Assembly (NCBI RefSeq): GCF_026230105.1
Contig: NC_079482.1
Location: forward strand, 12,028,001 to 12,092,000
From: Diorhabda sublineata
Taxonomy: Eukaryota; Arthropoda; Insecta; Coleoptera; Chrysomelidae
Direction of reading: 5' to 3'
Length of the DNA stretch: 64,000 bases
A program made the translations under genes and the position numbers. The notes beneath the pieces were generated by a model. The model was not told the DNA's origin. It did no database searches and was given only the letters and a program-made list of their open reading frames with translations. Every line of letters starts with the position of its first letter. Position 1 is the first letter of the stretch. Below are positions 1 to 10,992 of the stretch, piece after piece.

Positions 1-4
1 TACA

Positions 5-7
<3 letters not shown>

Positions 8-48
<41 letters not shown>
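8..48. repeat. (TA)n microsatellite
   Basis: Pure TA dinucleotide run. It lies directly at the 3' side of the minus-strand LINE fragment that follows. Confidence 0.95.
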
Positions 49-52
<4 letters not shown>

Positions 53-99
53 GTATGGATTTGGGGTCTCGTATACACTGCGACCCTTCTTTCTTGCTG

Positions 100-1200
100 C
101 AATAATGGGGAACCCACTGTTTACAGCTGATCCATCAATCCCACTTCTTTTAAAAAGTCTAGAGTGTGGGATAGATTTAATTGCCAGAGATATTCGTCTC
201 CTATTTCATCCGCTCCCAGATGTAGTTCTCTGGAGCTCCTTAGTGTTCACACTTCGAAAGAATGTGGATAGAGGTTTCGTCCTATGTGCAACAAAACCTG
301 CACGCTGCATTATCTGCTAAGTCTCGCGTCTTAAGGTGTTTATTGGGGCGATAATGGCCCGATATAATTCCTGTTAGCTTTCGTAGATCATTCTGATTCT
401 TTCAGTAGAGTAGATCTACTCTGGTTATGGTTTCCCATAAGAATCTTTGCCTGTCTCATTCCTTGTAGGTTGTCCCAATAATTAGTTTTGCTCCTATCCA
501 CCTTCTTTTACAGTGTTTTCCCCATTGTTCTGTAGCTGATACCACAGAAGTCTTCAGGTCCCATGAAGGGCTTGTCTGCCCCTGCTTTAGCGAGCTTATC
601 AGCAATTCCATTTCCCTTCATTCCTATTCCAGGTCCATCTGCTGTTTTTGATCCATCTGTATACCATTTAATGGCATTTCTGTTCATTTCTTTTATGGTG
701 TTTTGATCTGATCCAACTAGCTTTCACAGTTTATTATTGATATGAAGCTTTTCTCAAAACTAAACTTTTTCGATGTAACGTTCTGAGGCACGTCCCAAGG
801 TTGGACATTATTTAGGAACGGGTTTTGTTTGATGAATATTCTAATGGATTGTTTTCTCTGCCACGTTTTCCAGAACTATGTCAAAAAGTGGGAGGTTTAG
901 AATCACTTCTAGAGCAGCAGTTAAGCAAGTTTTCATGGCCCCAGCTGCACATAAGCAAGCCAGTCTTTGTACCTTTGAAAGATTGTTCCTCGTAGTATTC
1001 AGACTAGTTCTAGTATTCCAAATCACTGCCCCATATGTAATGATTGGTCTTACAACTGTCATGTACATCCACCGAAGGATCTTTGGGTTATAACCCCAGC
1101 TCATCCCTGCAAACATTCTGCACACTATCAGGGCTTTTGTGGCTTTGGTGATTATCTCTTTTTCAATTTTGTTCTAGAGAATTTTATTGTCTAGTCCAGA
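100..1200 (-). pseudogene. R1/jockey-type non-LTR retrotransposon, RT C-terminus and RNase H, decayed
   Basis: Reading on the minus strand, 1160-841 encodes the end of a LINE reverse transcriptase in the thumb/connection region, with the family-typical order KALIVCRMFAG, then PKILRWMYMTVVRPIITYGAVIW, then LSKVQRLACLCAAGAMKT (cited as separate short blocks). Around 690-600 the RNase H start appears as KWYTDGSKTADGPGIG, followed almost at once by GNGIADKLAKAGA, which in intact elements is the end of RNase H. The middle of the domain is therefore deleted. A terminal CCHC-like stretch (AACRFC with a downstream H/C) sits near 310-230. Stops and frame changes occur throughout, so it is inactive. 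The family assignment rests on motif recognition; R1 versus jockey clade is not resolved. Confidence 0.8.
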
Positions 1201-1719
1201 AAACCACATTTTTTGTCATTCAATCACTACTACATATAATAGTATATAATCACTATTATTGCTCACCTATGAACAATAAAGTATGATTGGGGACGTTTGA
1301 CTATTATTTCATAATACTCTATCTCAAGTAATTCAGAACTTTCTGAATACCACGCCATCAAAAATTCTGTGGCGCTCAAAATATTGAATGTAACTATTGA
1401 AATTTTTCAATTGAACCACGATCCAGTGCCGCCAGACGAACAGCTGCCGCTTGCTGTTTGGCAAAATAAAAAATAATTGCCACAGTATAACGATTTTGAT
1501 AAAGATAGTTAAATTCTATCATTGTGAACAATTACTTATTATAAACATAGATTTCAATTTATTTTCATGAGCAATATTGATGAAATAAATAACACGAAAT
1601 TTCAAATATAGAATTAAATAACGAAAATAATATTAACACTTAACGGAATTTTGATAAACAACTTACCAATTCCTTAAAAAAATAATAAATTCTAAAACTG
1701 GACTCCTTTGAAATCTAGA
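1201..1719. other. AT-rich spacer, no gene seen
   Basis: No coding motif. It may contain the leader of the gypsy element that follows, but no LTR or primer-binding site could be fixed. Confidence 0.4.
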
Positions 1720-3100
1720 ATTGATAACATTAAACCATATAATAGTAATAGTAACACATTAAATAAATTTCTAATTAGGTGCGGAGACCTCATTAATGAT
1801 TACCGGTAATTTAATAATGCACAATTATCTAATCATGATGAGTTAATAGAGTGACTTAAATTAAAAGAAGCCTTAGTACAATGTTTGGCTGTTCATAGAA
1901 ATATTGATTATTTAGTCCAAAAACACGAGTATGAGATTATTTAGGAACAAACCTTTGATGAACTTTGAAAGTCGAATTCAATTATTACAAAGTAGTATCG
2001 CATAGAAAATTACTATTAATCTTAACGTTACTAACACCGAGAAAATGTGCCATATAAACTATTATGTCTGCACTTTCATAGCAGGTTGTAGTGGTACCAT
2101 AAGGAATATCTGCATCTCAAAAATCTAGTCTCACTGCAAGATGCGACGGCCTATTTTAATGAATTTGAAAAATTTGATAAATTATACGGCAATCTAGATA
2201 ACAACGGTAGAGCATCGACTACCAGAATTAATGGTAATAATCGACAATCTTACCCATAACCAAGTATTATCGTCAAAGCCAAACCCATCCCTCGTATCAC
2301 TCCTTTGACTATAATAAACCAGCTAATCAATTCCCTAGTCAACCTATTAATATCCAACCTAGACAAATGTCCCCAGACGATATCCGACGAACATATAAGT
2401 ATTTGGACCTCCACAAAACGTTTCTAGAGCAAACCAAAAACCTATGAATCAACTTCCTAAACTAACACATATGTCAACAACTTCCAGAAGTCCCTCCATA
2501 TTATCAAAAAGTCAAAGATGGCCAAATAATAACAAGTATAATCAAAATCAACTATTCCGAAATTATGTACAAAATTAAAATTTCACTTCCAAAAACTATT
2601 CACAAAGGACTATGATCAATCAGACGAACGACATTACTATCAGAAACAGAATACTGGTGATATGATCCCAATCAAACATACTTTGTCGAACACTCAAACT
2701 ATGACAAAAGAGAGAATGAAAATTTTATACAAATTAAAATTACTTGTAGATACCAGTAGTTCACGTTCAATTATTAAACCTGATATTATACAAAAAAAAA
2801 CTTAATCAAATTACGTTATTCGAATCAATATACATACAGATCAAGACAGCTTTGGGTACTGAAGATATTGTATATCAATCAACACTTACAGCATTTTCTG
2901 AATTTTAGAATACAAATCGTTTCATCTCTTTCCTATTATTTGGCATCCACGAATATTTCCATGGTATTATATATTATAGGACAAAAAGATTTTAGAAATT
3001 AATAACAAATTAATAGGACCAAATACTGAGATTCCTCTCAGATTGGAGTTAAGGGACTCTTCAATTCATCAAAATCAATCTAAAGTAATATACAATATAT
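1720..3100 (+). pseudogene. Ty3/gypsy retrotransposon gag-protease fragment, decayed
   Basis: Several plus-strand frames together show a gag (blocks such as KFLIRCGDLINDYR near 1770 and EALVQCLAVHRNIDYL near 1870), then a polar P/Q/N-rich linker (2270-2640), then a retroviral-type aspartic protease around 2725-3070. The protease shows the LLVDTSSSRSIIKP block, where the active site is normally D-T/S-G; here the third position is S, not G. Downstream blocks match the flap and C-terminal part of insect gypsy proteases. Many stops and frameshifts, and no reverse transcriptase follows before an unrelated element starts near 3390. Gypsy-like gag-pro of this type occurs in insect errantivirus-like elements; only a fossil remains. 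Confidence 0.65.
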
Positions 3101-3389
3101 GGAAGTAATAAATAGTCAGATTGAGACAAATGCTGTTATAAAAACAATCACTGTTGAGTTCTGAGGCGTGAAGAACCGATGTTTGAATGAAAATTCTAAA
3201 TATCAGTGTAGAATTGGTATTAATAAATAAAACTGAGTATACCATCAAAAAACGATAATAAAATCACAAATAGTGAAATTGAATGTCGCTAGATATTCTT
3301 GAATAAAAACTAGCGATTTTTCAAGTACTGAGTACTGAAAAAGGAAACTAATAATACAAAGTTTTCCAATAGCCCATATATTTGTTCTA

Positions 3390-3975
3390 TAAATTATTGA
3401 AATAATCATTTATTTCTATTTCTATAAGAACTCGTATTTTATTACTATTAAAAATTGTAGAATCATGAGCGGAACCAGGCCATCTGGCAAACAGATCCAA
3501 AATTTGCAACCTTGCATCTGATATTACTTAAGCATTTAGAAAAAAGTAGACTTTACTTTTCCTGAAAACTAGCATCGTCTACACCCGGTATTCTCACTTT
3601 AGGGAATGAAGCAATAGCAAAAAATTATTTTGCACTTGCTGTATCTCTGCCTGAATCTCAAACTTTTTTATCTATTGAGGGCTCAATCCTGCAAGCGCAG
3701 CAGATACTTTTATCCTTGAAACAGTCAGTCATAGATATAAAGTGACCCGATGAAGCATAGAAACGCACTGTCAGTAGCAGCTGGTTCATAGGAGAAACAC
3801 TATTGTTTCTAAAAATATTGTTATCATACCGTTATGTTTATGATTATTTAACAAAAATTTAGTCATCTCACACATCAGTATCAAATTCCAAACGTTTTTC
3901 AATTTGAATAAAACTTGTAAAACTGTCTGTTTTGTCAATCCAGACCATTTATAAAAATTAAATTCGTCCATTTCG
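3390..3975 (-). pseudogene. PIF/Harbinger (HARBI1-like) nuclease fragment
   Basis: On the minus strand the order of blocks is that of HARBI1-like DDE nucleases: a short N-terminal part (3971-3790), VSPMNQLLLTVRFYAS (about 3790-3745), FPKVRIPGVDDA (about 3605-3570), and the hallmark ARWPGSAHDSTIF (about 3495-3460). The expected catalytic region between these blocks (IDGTH-like) is replaced by IPGVDDA, so the first catalytic motif seems damaged. Frame changes and stops separate the blocks, and no terminal inverted repeats or 3-bp target duplication could be found. Confidence 0.75.
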
Positions 3976-4644
3976 TGTAAATAATCTGACCATTTATACT
4001 TAATTTGGGAAATTCATGGTCAACTGTATCTAGAATATCTCAAATCCATTATAAATAAATATTGGAAGTTGCACACAAACGTCAAAAAATGTAGATTATA
4101 TTCTAGATTTATCGCCAAGAACTCCTTAAGTATCCGATCGAGAGGGTTTTAAAATTAAGGATTGCTTTGCTATGTTAAGCATAGCTTAACAGTCCTTACA
4201 AACAAAATGAGAATCTCAAGTTATACTTAACTTGAAGTAGTACTTAAAAAGTGCAGTGCAAACTGGAATCAGTGACTTGTGGTCTCCTCCTCCCCACGTC
4301 ATAACGGTCATTATCAGGGTTGCCACGGCTATTACAATCAGAACAATCACATCATTTAGGTTTTTTGTTTTGATATATTCACTCTGAAAACAGAACTAAA
4401 ACCAATCAAAATATTTTGTTTATTTATGTCCTAAAAACTTATTAATACAGAAATTCTTGCAGCAAAAATATTCTGTAATAATAATTATTTCGAATAGAAA
4501 TTCCTAAATCAAATATAATAATTAGGAACAAAACTAAACTGCAATAATGAATGAATTGAATGCGATTTGTATCTTTCTCACGATTTATTATAAAATTATA
4601 ATAAAGTGTAATAAAATTTGTTATTTTACTACCCCAATATATAT

Positions 4645-4687
4645 ATGTGGTATTTTAGTTTGGGTTTTTGAAACTAAAATACCACAT
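4645..4687. repeat. Perfect 17-bp inverted repeat, 9-nt loop
   Basis: ATGTGGTATTTTAGTTT at 4645-4661 is the exact reverse complement of 4671-4687; the loop is 4662-4670. It would form a strong hairpin. It lies in non-coding DNA and could be a micro-foldback element. Confidence 0.9.
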
Positions 4688-4999
4688 GTTTACAAATCTT
4701 TTTCGAACTTCAAAAGCAACTTACTTCTATCATAAATCAACCAACTTCATCATTTTTCATGTATTATAATTTTTAAAATGAAATTGATTGTAGTTAGTCC
4801 TTTAGAAGTTCTTGAAGGACACCATCGTTGGTCTGTTATAATTGACTTTCGACATAGACAATTTGGCGTCTTCACCATTGCTTTGGCTATTATGTATAGT
4901 TTATTTCAATTGAAAGAGAAGCTAATTATCCTCTTAAACATAAGTATGCATATATAATAAAATAATTAAAAAACCGAAGTAAAGATGGGTAACATAATG

Positions 5000-5048
5000 A
5001 CTACACTACATGGGCCGAAAATTCAATTTTCAGCCCTTGTGGTGTAAT
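5000..5048. repeat. Imperfect 49-bp palindrome
   Basis: Centred near 5024 on the perfect palindrome core GAAAATTCAATTTTC (5017-5031). The outer 17-bp arms (5000-5016 and 5032-5048) pair at 13 of 17 positions. It may be a fused pair of transposon termini. Confidence 0.75.
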
Positions 5049-5159
5049 ATACAATTTACTAATTTAAGCTCTCATAGTTATTTGAAAACCGTATTTTTTA
5101 ATTCCTGTTGATTCCTATATGCTCCCTTGTATTTTCTAGAGCTCGAACTACCTACAGTC

Positions 5160-6040
5160 CAATAATTTTTATACATGGCTTAAAGAGTTTGTAGAATGAA
5201 ACAGAGCTGTGGAAGAGGTACTTATGCTCTTGTTTTTGGCTGTGTATTTCACCCACACGAAGGACATGGATATAATCGATCACCAAAGGACAAAACAGGA
5301 TTTTGTTATGCCTTTCACTCCACCACACCCATAGCTTGTAGCCATTTGACGTGAGTTTTGTGAAACCTTGTTTTTTATTATCAGGAAGTGGCCAGAATGA
5401 GTTGTTCCACTTTACGAAATGTCCCAGTTATATGAAAACGATATTGGAAACTATGTCAACGGCAATCACCATTTTTCAGAAAACTGGAATTTGACCTGTC
5501 AAACAAGTAACCTGCACCGACCATGACTATGTACCCTAAAAGACTACGGATTCACCTAGATCTGCCGCTGCCTCTGCTACGCCCCAATCAGCTTGTGTTC
5601 CTGACTCACTCACATTCTCCGCTGCTACTACCACTTGAGGGTTGGCTCCTGACCCACCCCAAACTATTTCACCTGTTGATAACTTTCATTCTTTTTCATT
5701 TCTACTTCCAGTGGCCATCATTAAAAGAAGAGGAGCAAAAAATACGCTAATCTGTGGTTTTTGGCGAATCTCTCTAAAAAATGAGCTGCAAGTAGATATT
5801 AATTTGATAATAGAAAAGGAGATTACGAAAAACGGATAAGTTGGCAACACTTGGCTAAAATATTATTTCGGAGGAATAAATCTTATAACTAAAGTCTAAC
5901 CTTGCAAGACACATCAAATCTTGATAAAAGCAAGCAAAAGAAAGAAAAAGCTAACGTGACAAAAACCAGTGTTAAGCGGAAACGGAACAGTCTATCCTCA
6001 TCGAGGTCTTCAGACAAAGAATGTCTGTAATAAGATTAAC
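5160..6040 (+). pseudogene. pogo/Tigger (DDE_1) transposase, C-terminal part, decayed
   Basis: Plus-strand frames show the end of a pogo-type DDE_1 transposase. Near 5255-5350 there is a degenerate counterpart of the family's segment that ends in a Pro-rich turn and LQPLD. Near 5390-5520 comes the helix block equivalent to EIP...AYMKTATI, ending at QKTGI-stop-PV. In the family this last motif is KTGIWP; here the Trp codon TGG has become TGA (near 5495). A Pro/Ser-rich tail and a Lys/Arg/Ser-rich end (to about 6030, with KRKRNSLSSSRSSD) follow, as is usual for these proteins. There are multiple frame changes. Family is reasonably sure; exact limits are not. Confidence 0.65.
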
Positions 6041-6199
6041 TATTTTCACAATATTCTGAAGATGACAAAACAGTTCCTGTTTGTGAACATTTGTTTGTGA
6101 TTAACCCCATCATGCCCAGTACCCCATCTTACACCACTAGAAATTCCATCTTACTCCACCAGGTGAGGTGAGTTGAATTTTTATTCTGTAAACGGAAAA

Positions 6200-6203
<4 letters not shown>

Positions 6204-6266
<63 letters not shown>
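6204..6266. repeat. (TA)n microsatellite
   Basis: Uninterrupted TA dinucleotide run of about 63 bp. Confidence 0.95.
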
Positions 6267-6268
<2 letters not shown>

Positions 6269-7488
6269 GTTTAAGCTACAATTCTTATTTTCGTCTCTCG
6301 AGCAATTGCTATGGGTTCGATTTGGTTCAAAATTAGCATACATGGATTGATGTTATTAGAGTTTGGTTGAAAACAAATGAATATTTCGAGGAGTCGCAGT
6401 GCAAAAAAAGTGGTTTTTGACCTTTGCTCACCTCTGCAGTACAAACGAAAAGCGACTGAAAATTGAAATTTCACATGTAGGTTCAATTAGTTGCGAGATG
6501 ATTTCCTGTCTAAGTTCGAAACTTTCCATCTCCACCCCTCTCCATTTTATGGTCATTTTTGTTATATTTTCTTAATTTTTGGCCAGAAAAATTTTAACTA
6601 GAGGGTTCGAACTTCGCATGCAAGTAGGGGTGATGCTGAAGAATTGTCTTTCTCAAGTTCAAAGTTTTCTTCTTCAGTTCTTCTAGCACAAAACGCCCGA
6701 AATCATTTTGATCGTTGTAATTGTTGAACTGGACCGCCTCCTATTTAATGAATAATACGAGTATGATCGTGGGTGATTTTTTTTACTTCCCATTTTCGAA
6801 ATTTCTTGTCATTATGACAATTTTTTCTTTGTTGTCAATTGGAATTGAACAGAGGGTTCGAGACCACCGGGTCTATTGAAATTATGAATTTTCATTCGAG
6901 AGAGAGAGTTAACTTGTGAAATGAAAAGTTATTGAGGAATAGCAAATTTTCCATATAAAGAAATAAGATTGAGAATAGATATCATTTCCAAGAAATTCAT
7001 TTTATGGAAAGGTTTTTTTGTGTATTAGTTAAATTCTTCATTCGACGAAATTCGACTTTCGTGATGGAGCTCTGCGGCTCACGGCTTTTTTTTAAACTGA
7101 AATTTGTATTTCTTGATTCCAAGCTCTTTATTATATTATTTATCTCTAAATACCTCATATCACCCCACTCTCCCCTATCTCAACATTATGTTGAACTTAA
7201 TTGAAATTTTCTCCTTGGTGAACAAATCATCGTTCAATGTTTCATTTTGATGGTGAATGTTGCTATTTTGCGATATCATCAACTTGCAAAAGTTGCTGGA
7301 AGTCGAAAAATAATATTTTAGTGGAGTTATTCCATATAGTTGTGAAAAAAACGATATTTCTTACAATTGTTAAGCTCTTAAGAATAATACTTAAGTAGTA
7401 AAGCTCTTCTGTGAACTACAGACTGATGGGCCAATATAGACCAGTAAATTTGAGTCAAGATTTTTGAATGTGGCTTAGGTTAGATAGG
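6267..7488. other. Unassigned sequence, no gene seen
   Basis: Two GAGGGTTCGA words (near 6600 and 6850) look superficially like tRNA T-arms, but there is no tRNA around them. No ORF in this stretch resembles a known protein. Confidence 0.4.
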
Positions 7489-7490
7489 TA

Positions 7491-8123
7491 CTTTCGCGGT
7501 CCCGTCGTTTTTTTGGCTCTAGAAAATCGAGAAATCGTCCGTTCGTTTATGAGTATAAAAAAAATGAAAACTTATATTGGTTTCAGGTCTTTAAATGTTC
7601 ATACAAATGCACTAATTCACGTATAATTGTTGATAACTTTTGTCCAAATAATCAAATGAAGTAGTTATATTATTATAATTCACATAAAAAACGAACAAAT
7701 TGAAAAAAAAATTATACAAAAATGTTTATTTATCATGTTTTTACAATCAAAAATAATAACAATTTCTCTTAAAATTGACCTTTTCTCACATATAATCGTT
7801 TGAACCTTTTTTATTAAGTAATCATTAAAGTTATATGAACAAAAACATTCTCAAAATCACTCATTGTAATCAAGTGTACATTATTAAAGAGAATTGGGAA
7901 TGGGGCGAAGGGCGTGAACATGTGTTCTGAATTTTTAGTACAACCCCCTTCCCCCCCAACCTAGCCTAACTTAACCGAACCTAACCAATATAAGCTTTCA
8001 TTTATTTTATTCCCATATTTTTTTTTCATAAATCCGCCGTAAAAACGAAGATTTAAAAAAAATTCGTCGAAATCGGATGATTTTTCGATTTTCTAGAGCC
8101 AAAAAACGAGGGGACCGCGAAAG
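7491..8123. mobile_element. Non-autonomous DNA transposon with long inverted ends, TA target duplication
   Basis: The left end CTTTCGCGGTCCCGTCG (from 7491) and the inverted right end (8123 backwards) match, continuing through TTTTTGGCTCTAGAAAATCGA and, with small indels, to about 140 bp inward (both arms reach CTTATATTGGTT). TA flanks both sides (7489-7490 and 8124-8125). There is no coding capacity in the 633 bp. A TA duplication and long TIRs point to a Tc1/mariner-superfamily-type MITE; the autonomous partner is not in this window. Confidence 0.85.
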
Positions 8124-8125
8124 TA

Positions 8126-9846
8126 TAAAATTACCATATATTTATTTTCGAGATAGGTAATTTTTATTCCTCTTCAACTTCTAATCTAAATAAAAATTTA
8201 CTTCTGCATATCAATAAATTCATAACCAATCAAATAAATATATTACCTCTTTAATATAGATAACACCTGTATTAATGGAATATCTACGGAATGAAAAGTA
8301 GCACCTTCAGAAACCATACAACGGTTTTAATTTTCTATATCCGGTTAATCTTTTAACCGAACGTTTACGTTTCATACGTAAACGCTCGAATATGCCACAA
8401 CTATACCAATTAACTAATGTGATGTGGAAGTTCGTTTTTAAAAACAAAAATTCACTAGTATTTTAAAATGATTACAAAAGAATTAATAAAATGAAATATT
8501 CTAATTTGGCGAAATTGTAAAATATTTAGTCTTGCTATGTCGTCTGGAAGGGATGAGATTAATTGTAGTTGTCACAGTAATGCGTAACAGTTTTTCAATT
8601 GAAATTGAGATTGTCACTAAATTCTTCATATGGTTTTCGATAGCCAACGTTAAGATCGGGAACCGTCGCACATCGCATCCTTAAAGTATATAATCACAAA
8701 CCTAAGGCGATTTTCAATTTTTTGTTCATAAAAAAAGATAAACGAATACGAGACTACAAAAATTATGAAAATACTGGAAGAATAATATCAGTAAGATATC
8801 AAAATAATATCTTATATGACAACATATAATGTAAATGAAGCTCCCATAAATATCGATAAATCACTTTCTACTGAAATTCTTTCTATCAATCATTTGAATC
8901 TATTGATATTGAAAAAGTAACCTCAAACTACTGCCAAACTGAGAGAGAAATTATTTTTGTGATATTAGCGAGTTTCTTTAGACATGTTACTTTTGTTGCC
9001 TTTTAATCAAATGATATAATTTTTGCTTATTTAATTATGTAGTAATGTAGATTGTACTTATTTAAGAGTATTGGATAGATATTTTTTTATATGTACTGTT
9101 TTGTATTATTTGATTGTTAATTTTGTGATAGCATCTAACTTATAAAATAAATGTTTTTTATTTATAATCCAAAGTAATTTTTTTGTAGGTTTTATTTGAA
9201 TTGTGTGAAATAATTATTGTGAATATTTTACTCGTCTTAAACTGTTGCTCTGACAAAAAAATTGTTTAAAGGAGCGGCAATTTGTTTTTTTGTCCGAGGC
9301 GTCTAAAAAGCTAAAGTGGGCGCTGTTCAGAATCAAGTAATAAGGGAAGTAAAAATTTGAACAAGGTCTCTCTGATCAGATTCCATAAAGTGAAACAAAC
9401 AATTAACAATGTGATACTCAATTTATTCGTACATTATAATTTCAATGAAACTTTTCAAGTACCATTGAAAGAAATGGCTATAATAATTTTTTCTGTCGTA
9501 TTTACTAAAATAATGTTTTTGCATAACTTAACGCTACAAATTGATACAAGTTAACTTAAAAAGGACGTTTTTAAAATGAAAATGTGAATAACCTGTTGTA
9601 TTTATGTAGTTGTGTTTGATTGTGCGTGTTGAATAAATGGATTAAACAAATTTTCTTATTTTCTTATTGAAAGTTCACTGGAAGAATTATTCAAGGTTTC
9701 TCCTTGTAAATACAATAAGTTTCTATCTATTTGTTACCCTTGTCTAGACTTCTGTCCAGCTGTATTGAAAATTTTAAGTTAACATGTAGTACATTTTATA
9801 AATAATTATGACCACCATGGGTCGATAAAACTAAGTTTCATATTAA
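8126..9846. other. Spacer downstream of the CBM14 gene
   Basis: This is 3' of the minus-strand gene. A minus-strand AATAAA (TTTATT at 9157-9162) is a possible but distant poly(A) signal. A short foldback (GACAAAAAAATT facing AATTTGTTTTTTTGTC) lies near 9250-9292. No other feature was recognised. Confidence 0.35.
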
Positions 9847-9999
9847 CTAATATTCATCATATTGTTGGGTCACATGTGGAATAGGCCTTCGTTGTTGTAG
9901 AGAAATGTTTATTTCTTCAGGTGACCTAAATACTTGTTGTGGTCTTACAGTTGTGGGAGATACATAATTTGTACGTTGAGACTGTCCAGTTACCCGAAC
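9847..9999 (-). CDS. Terminal coding exon 5 of the CBM14 gene
   Basis: The acceptor is ATTCTTTTAG|GTTCGG. Fifty codons rich in Gln, Pro, Arg and Thr end at TAG (9849-9847). It is too short to stand out as an ORF but joins exon 4 in phase 0 across a 3.8-kb intron filled with repeats. This is the least certain exon because no domain marks it. Confidence 0.65.
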   Translation of the reverse strand, partial: VRVTGQSQRTNYVSPTTVRPQQVFRSPEEINISLQQRRPIPHVTQQYDEY

Positions 10000-10910
10000 C
10001 TAAAAGAATATTTCAGTCATGACAATAGAATATGCTAATACCTATTTATCAACATATTTGAAAATGTTTCCCATTGACAATGGAAATACTCATAGTGAAA
10101 TTGATTATATATAGGTAATTGGTTGAGAAATTAAATAGATTGTATAGAATAGATCAGAATGAAAGCATTGCAGCTTTAGCTTACATAAAATAAAATGAAG
10201 TAAACGATTTTCTTTTTACCAAACCTCATATTGTCAAGTGACGAAAACAGAATTATAGTTTTCAAGTTATTAGAATGGTTGTAACGAATTTTTTATACGA
10301 AATTTAAAAAAAAAACAAATTAATAAATTCCAATACCCTATCTTTATTCTGAGGCAATCCCTTGGTATAGAATTAGTAGTATAGTATTATTCACAATTCA
10401 AAAAAGTGCCCTAACTACCGAACAGTAGTACAAGGCACTTGATATATAATATTACTCCTTTTGTTTTTTGGTGTTTTAGATTTTAATTTAGTGAAATAAT
10501 TTGGATAATGTATTTTGTCCTAATTGTGACGCTGTCTACATAGGGCAAACCTCTCAGTATTTAGAAAATACACTAAGAGGTCATCGATAAAAAAATAGAA
10601 CTGCATTAACGATCCATGAAATATCAAAAAAACATAAATTCAATTATAAAGATTCAAAAATTCTTGAAACGGAATCTAATACACGAAAAAGGGAATTTTT
10701 AGAAATGGTTCACATTCATAAGAATGATAAATGATAAAAAACATCTAAATAATTTAAGTAAAATTTATAGCTCTGTTTTGTGAATTCTAATAAATCTAAT
10801 TTATTTGAGATATGGAAACCAAGGAAAAATTAATTTTTCTTATTGGAACAAAGTTCTAAGTTGATTTTATCCTTATTTTGAAATTCATGATGAAAGTGAT
10901 CTATAGATCA

Positions 10911-10992
<82 letters not shown>

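Larger units (their letters stand above)
3976..5159. other. Spacer with two short foldbacks, no gene seen
   Basis: AT-rich. It holds the two inverted repeats listed separately. No coding motif was recognised. Confidence 0.4.

Noticed and set aside
841..1125. Plus-strand ORF 878-1093 overlapping the LINE
   Set aside because: The minus strand encodes clear reverse transcriptase; the plus frame is its shadow.
6590..6870. GAGGGTTCGA words resembling tRNA T-arms
   Set aside because: No A box, acceptor pairing or anticodon arm nearby.
8640..9170. Possible poly(A) signals AAATAAA on both strands near 9145-9165
   Set aside because: AT-rich DNA makes such hexamers common; neither can be tied to a transcript, so no terminator is listed.
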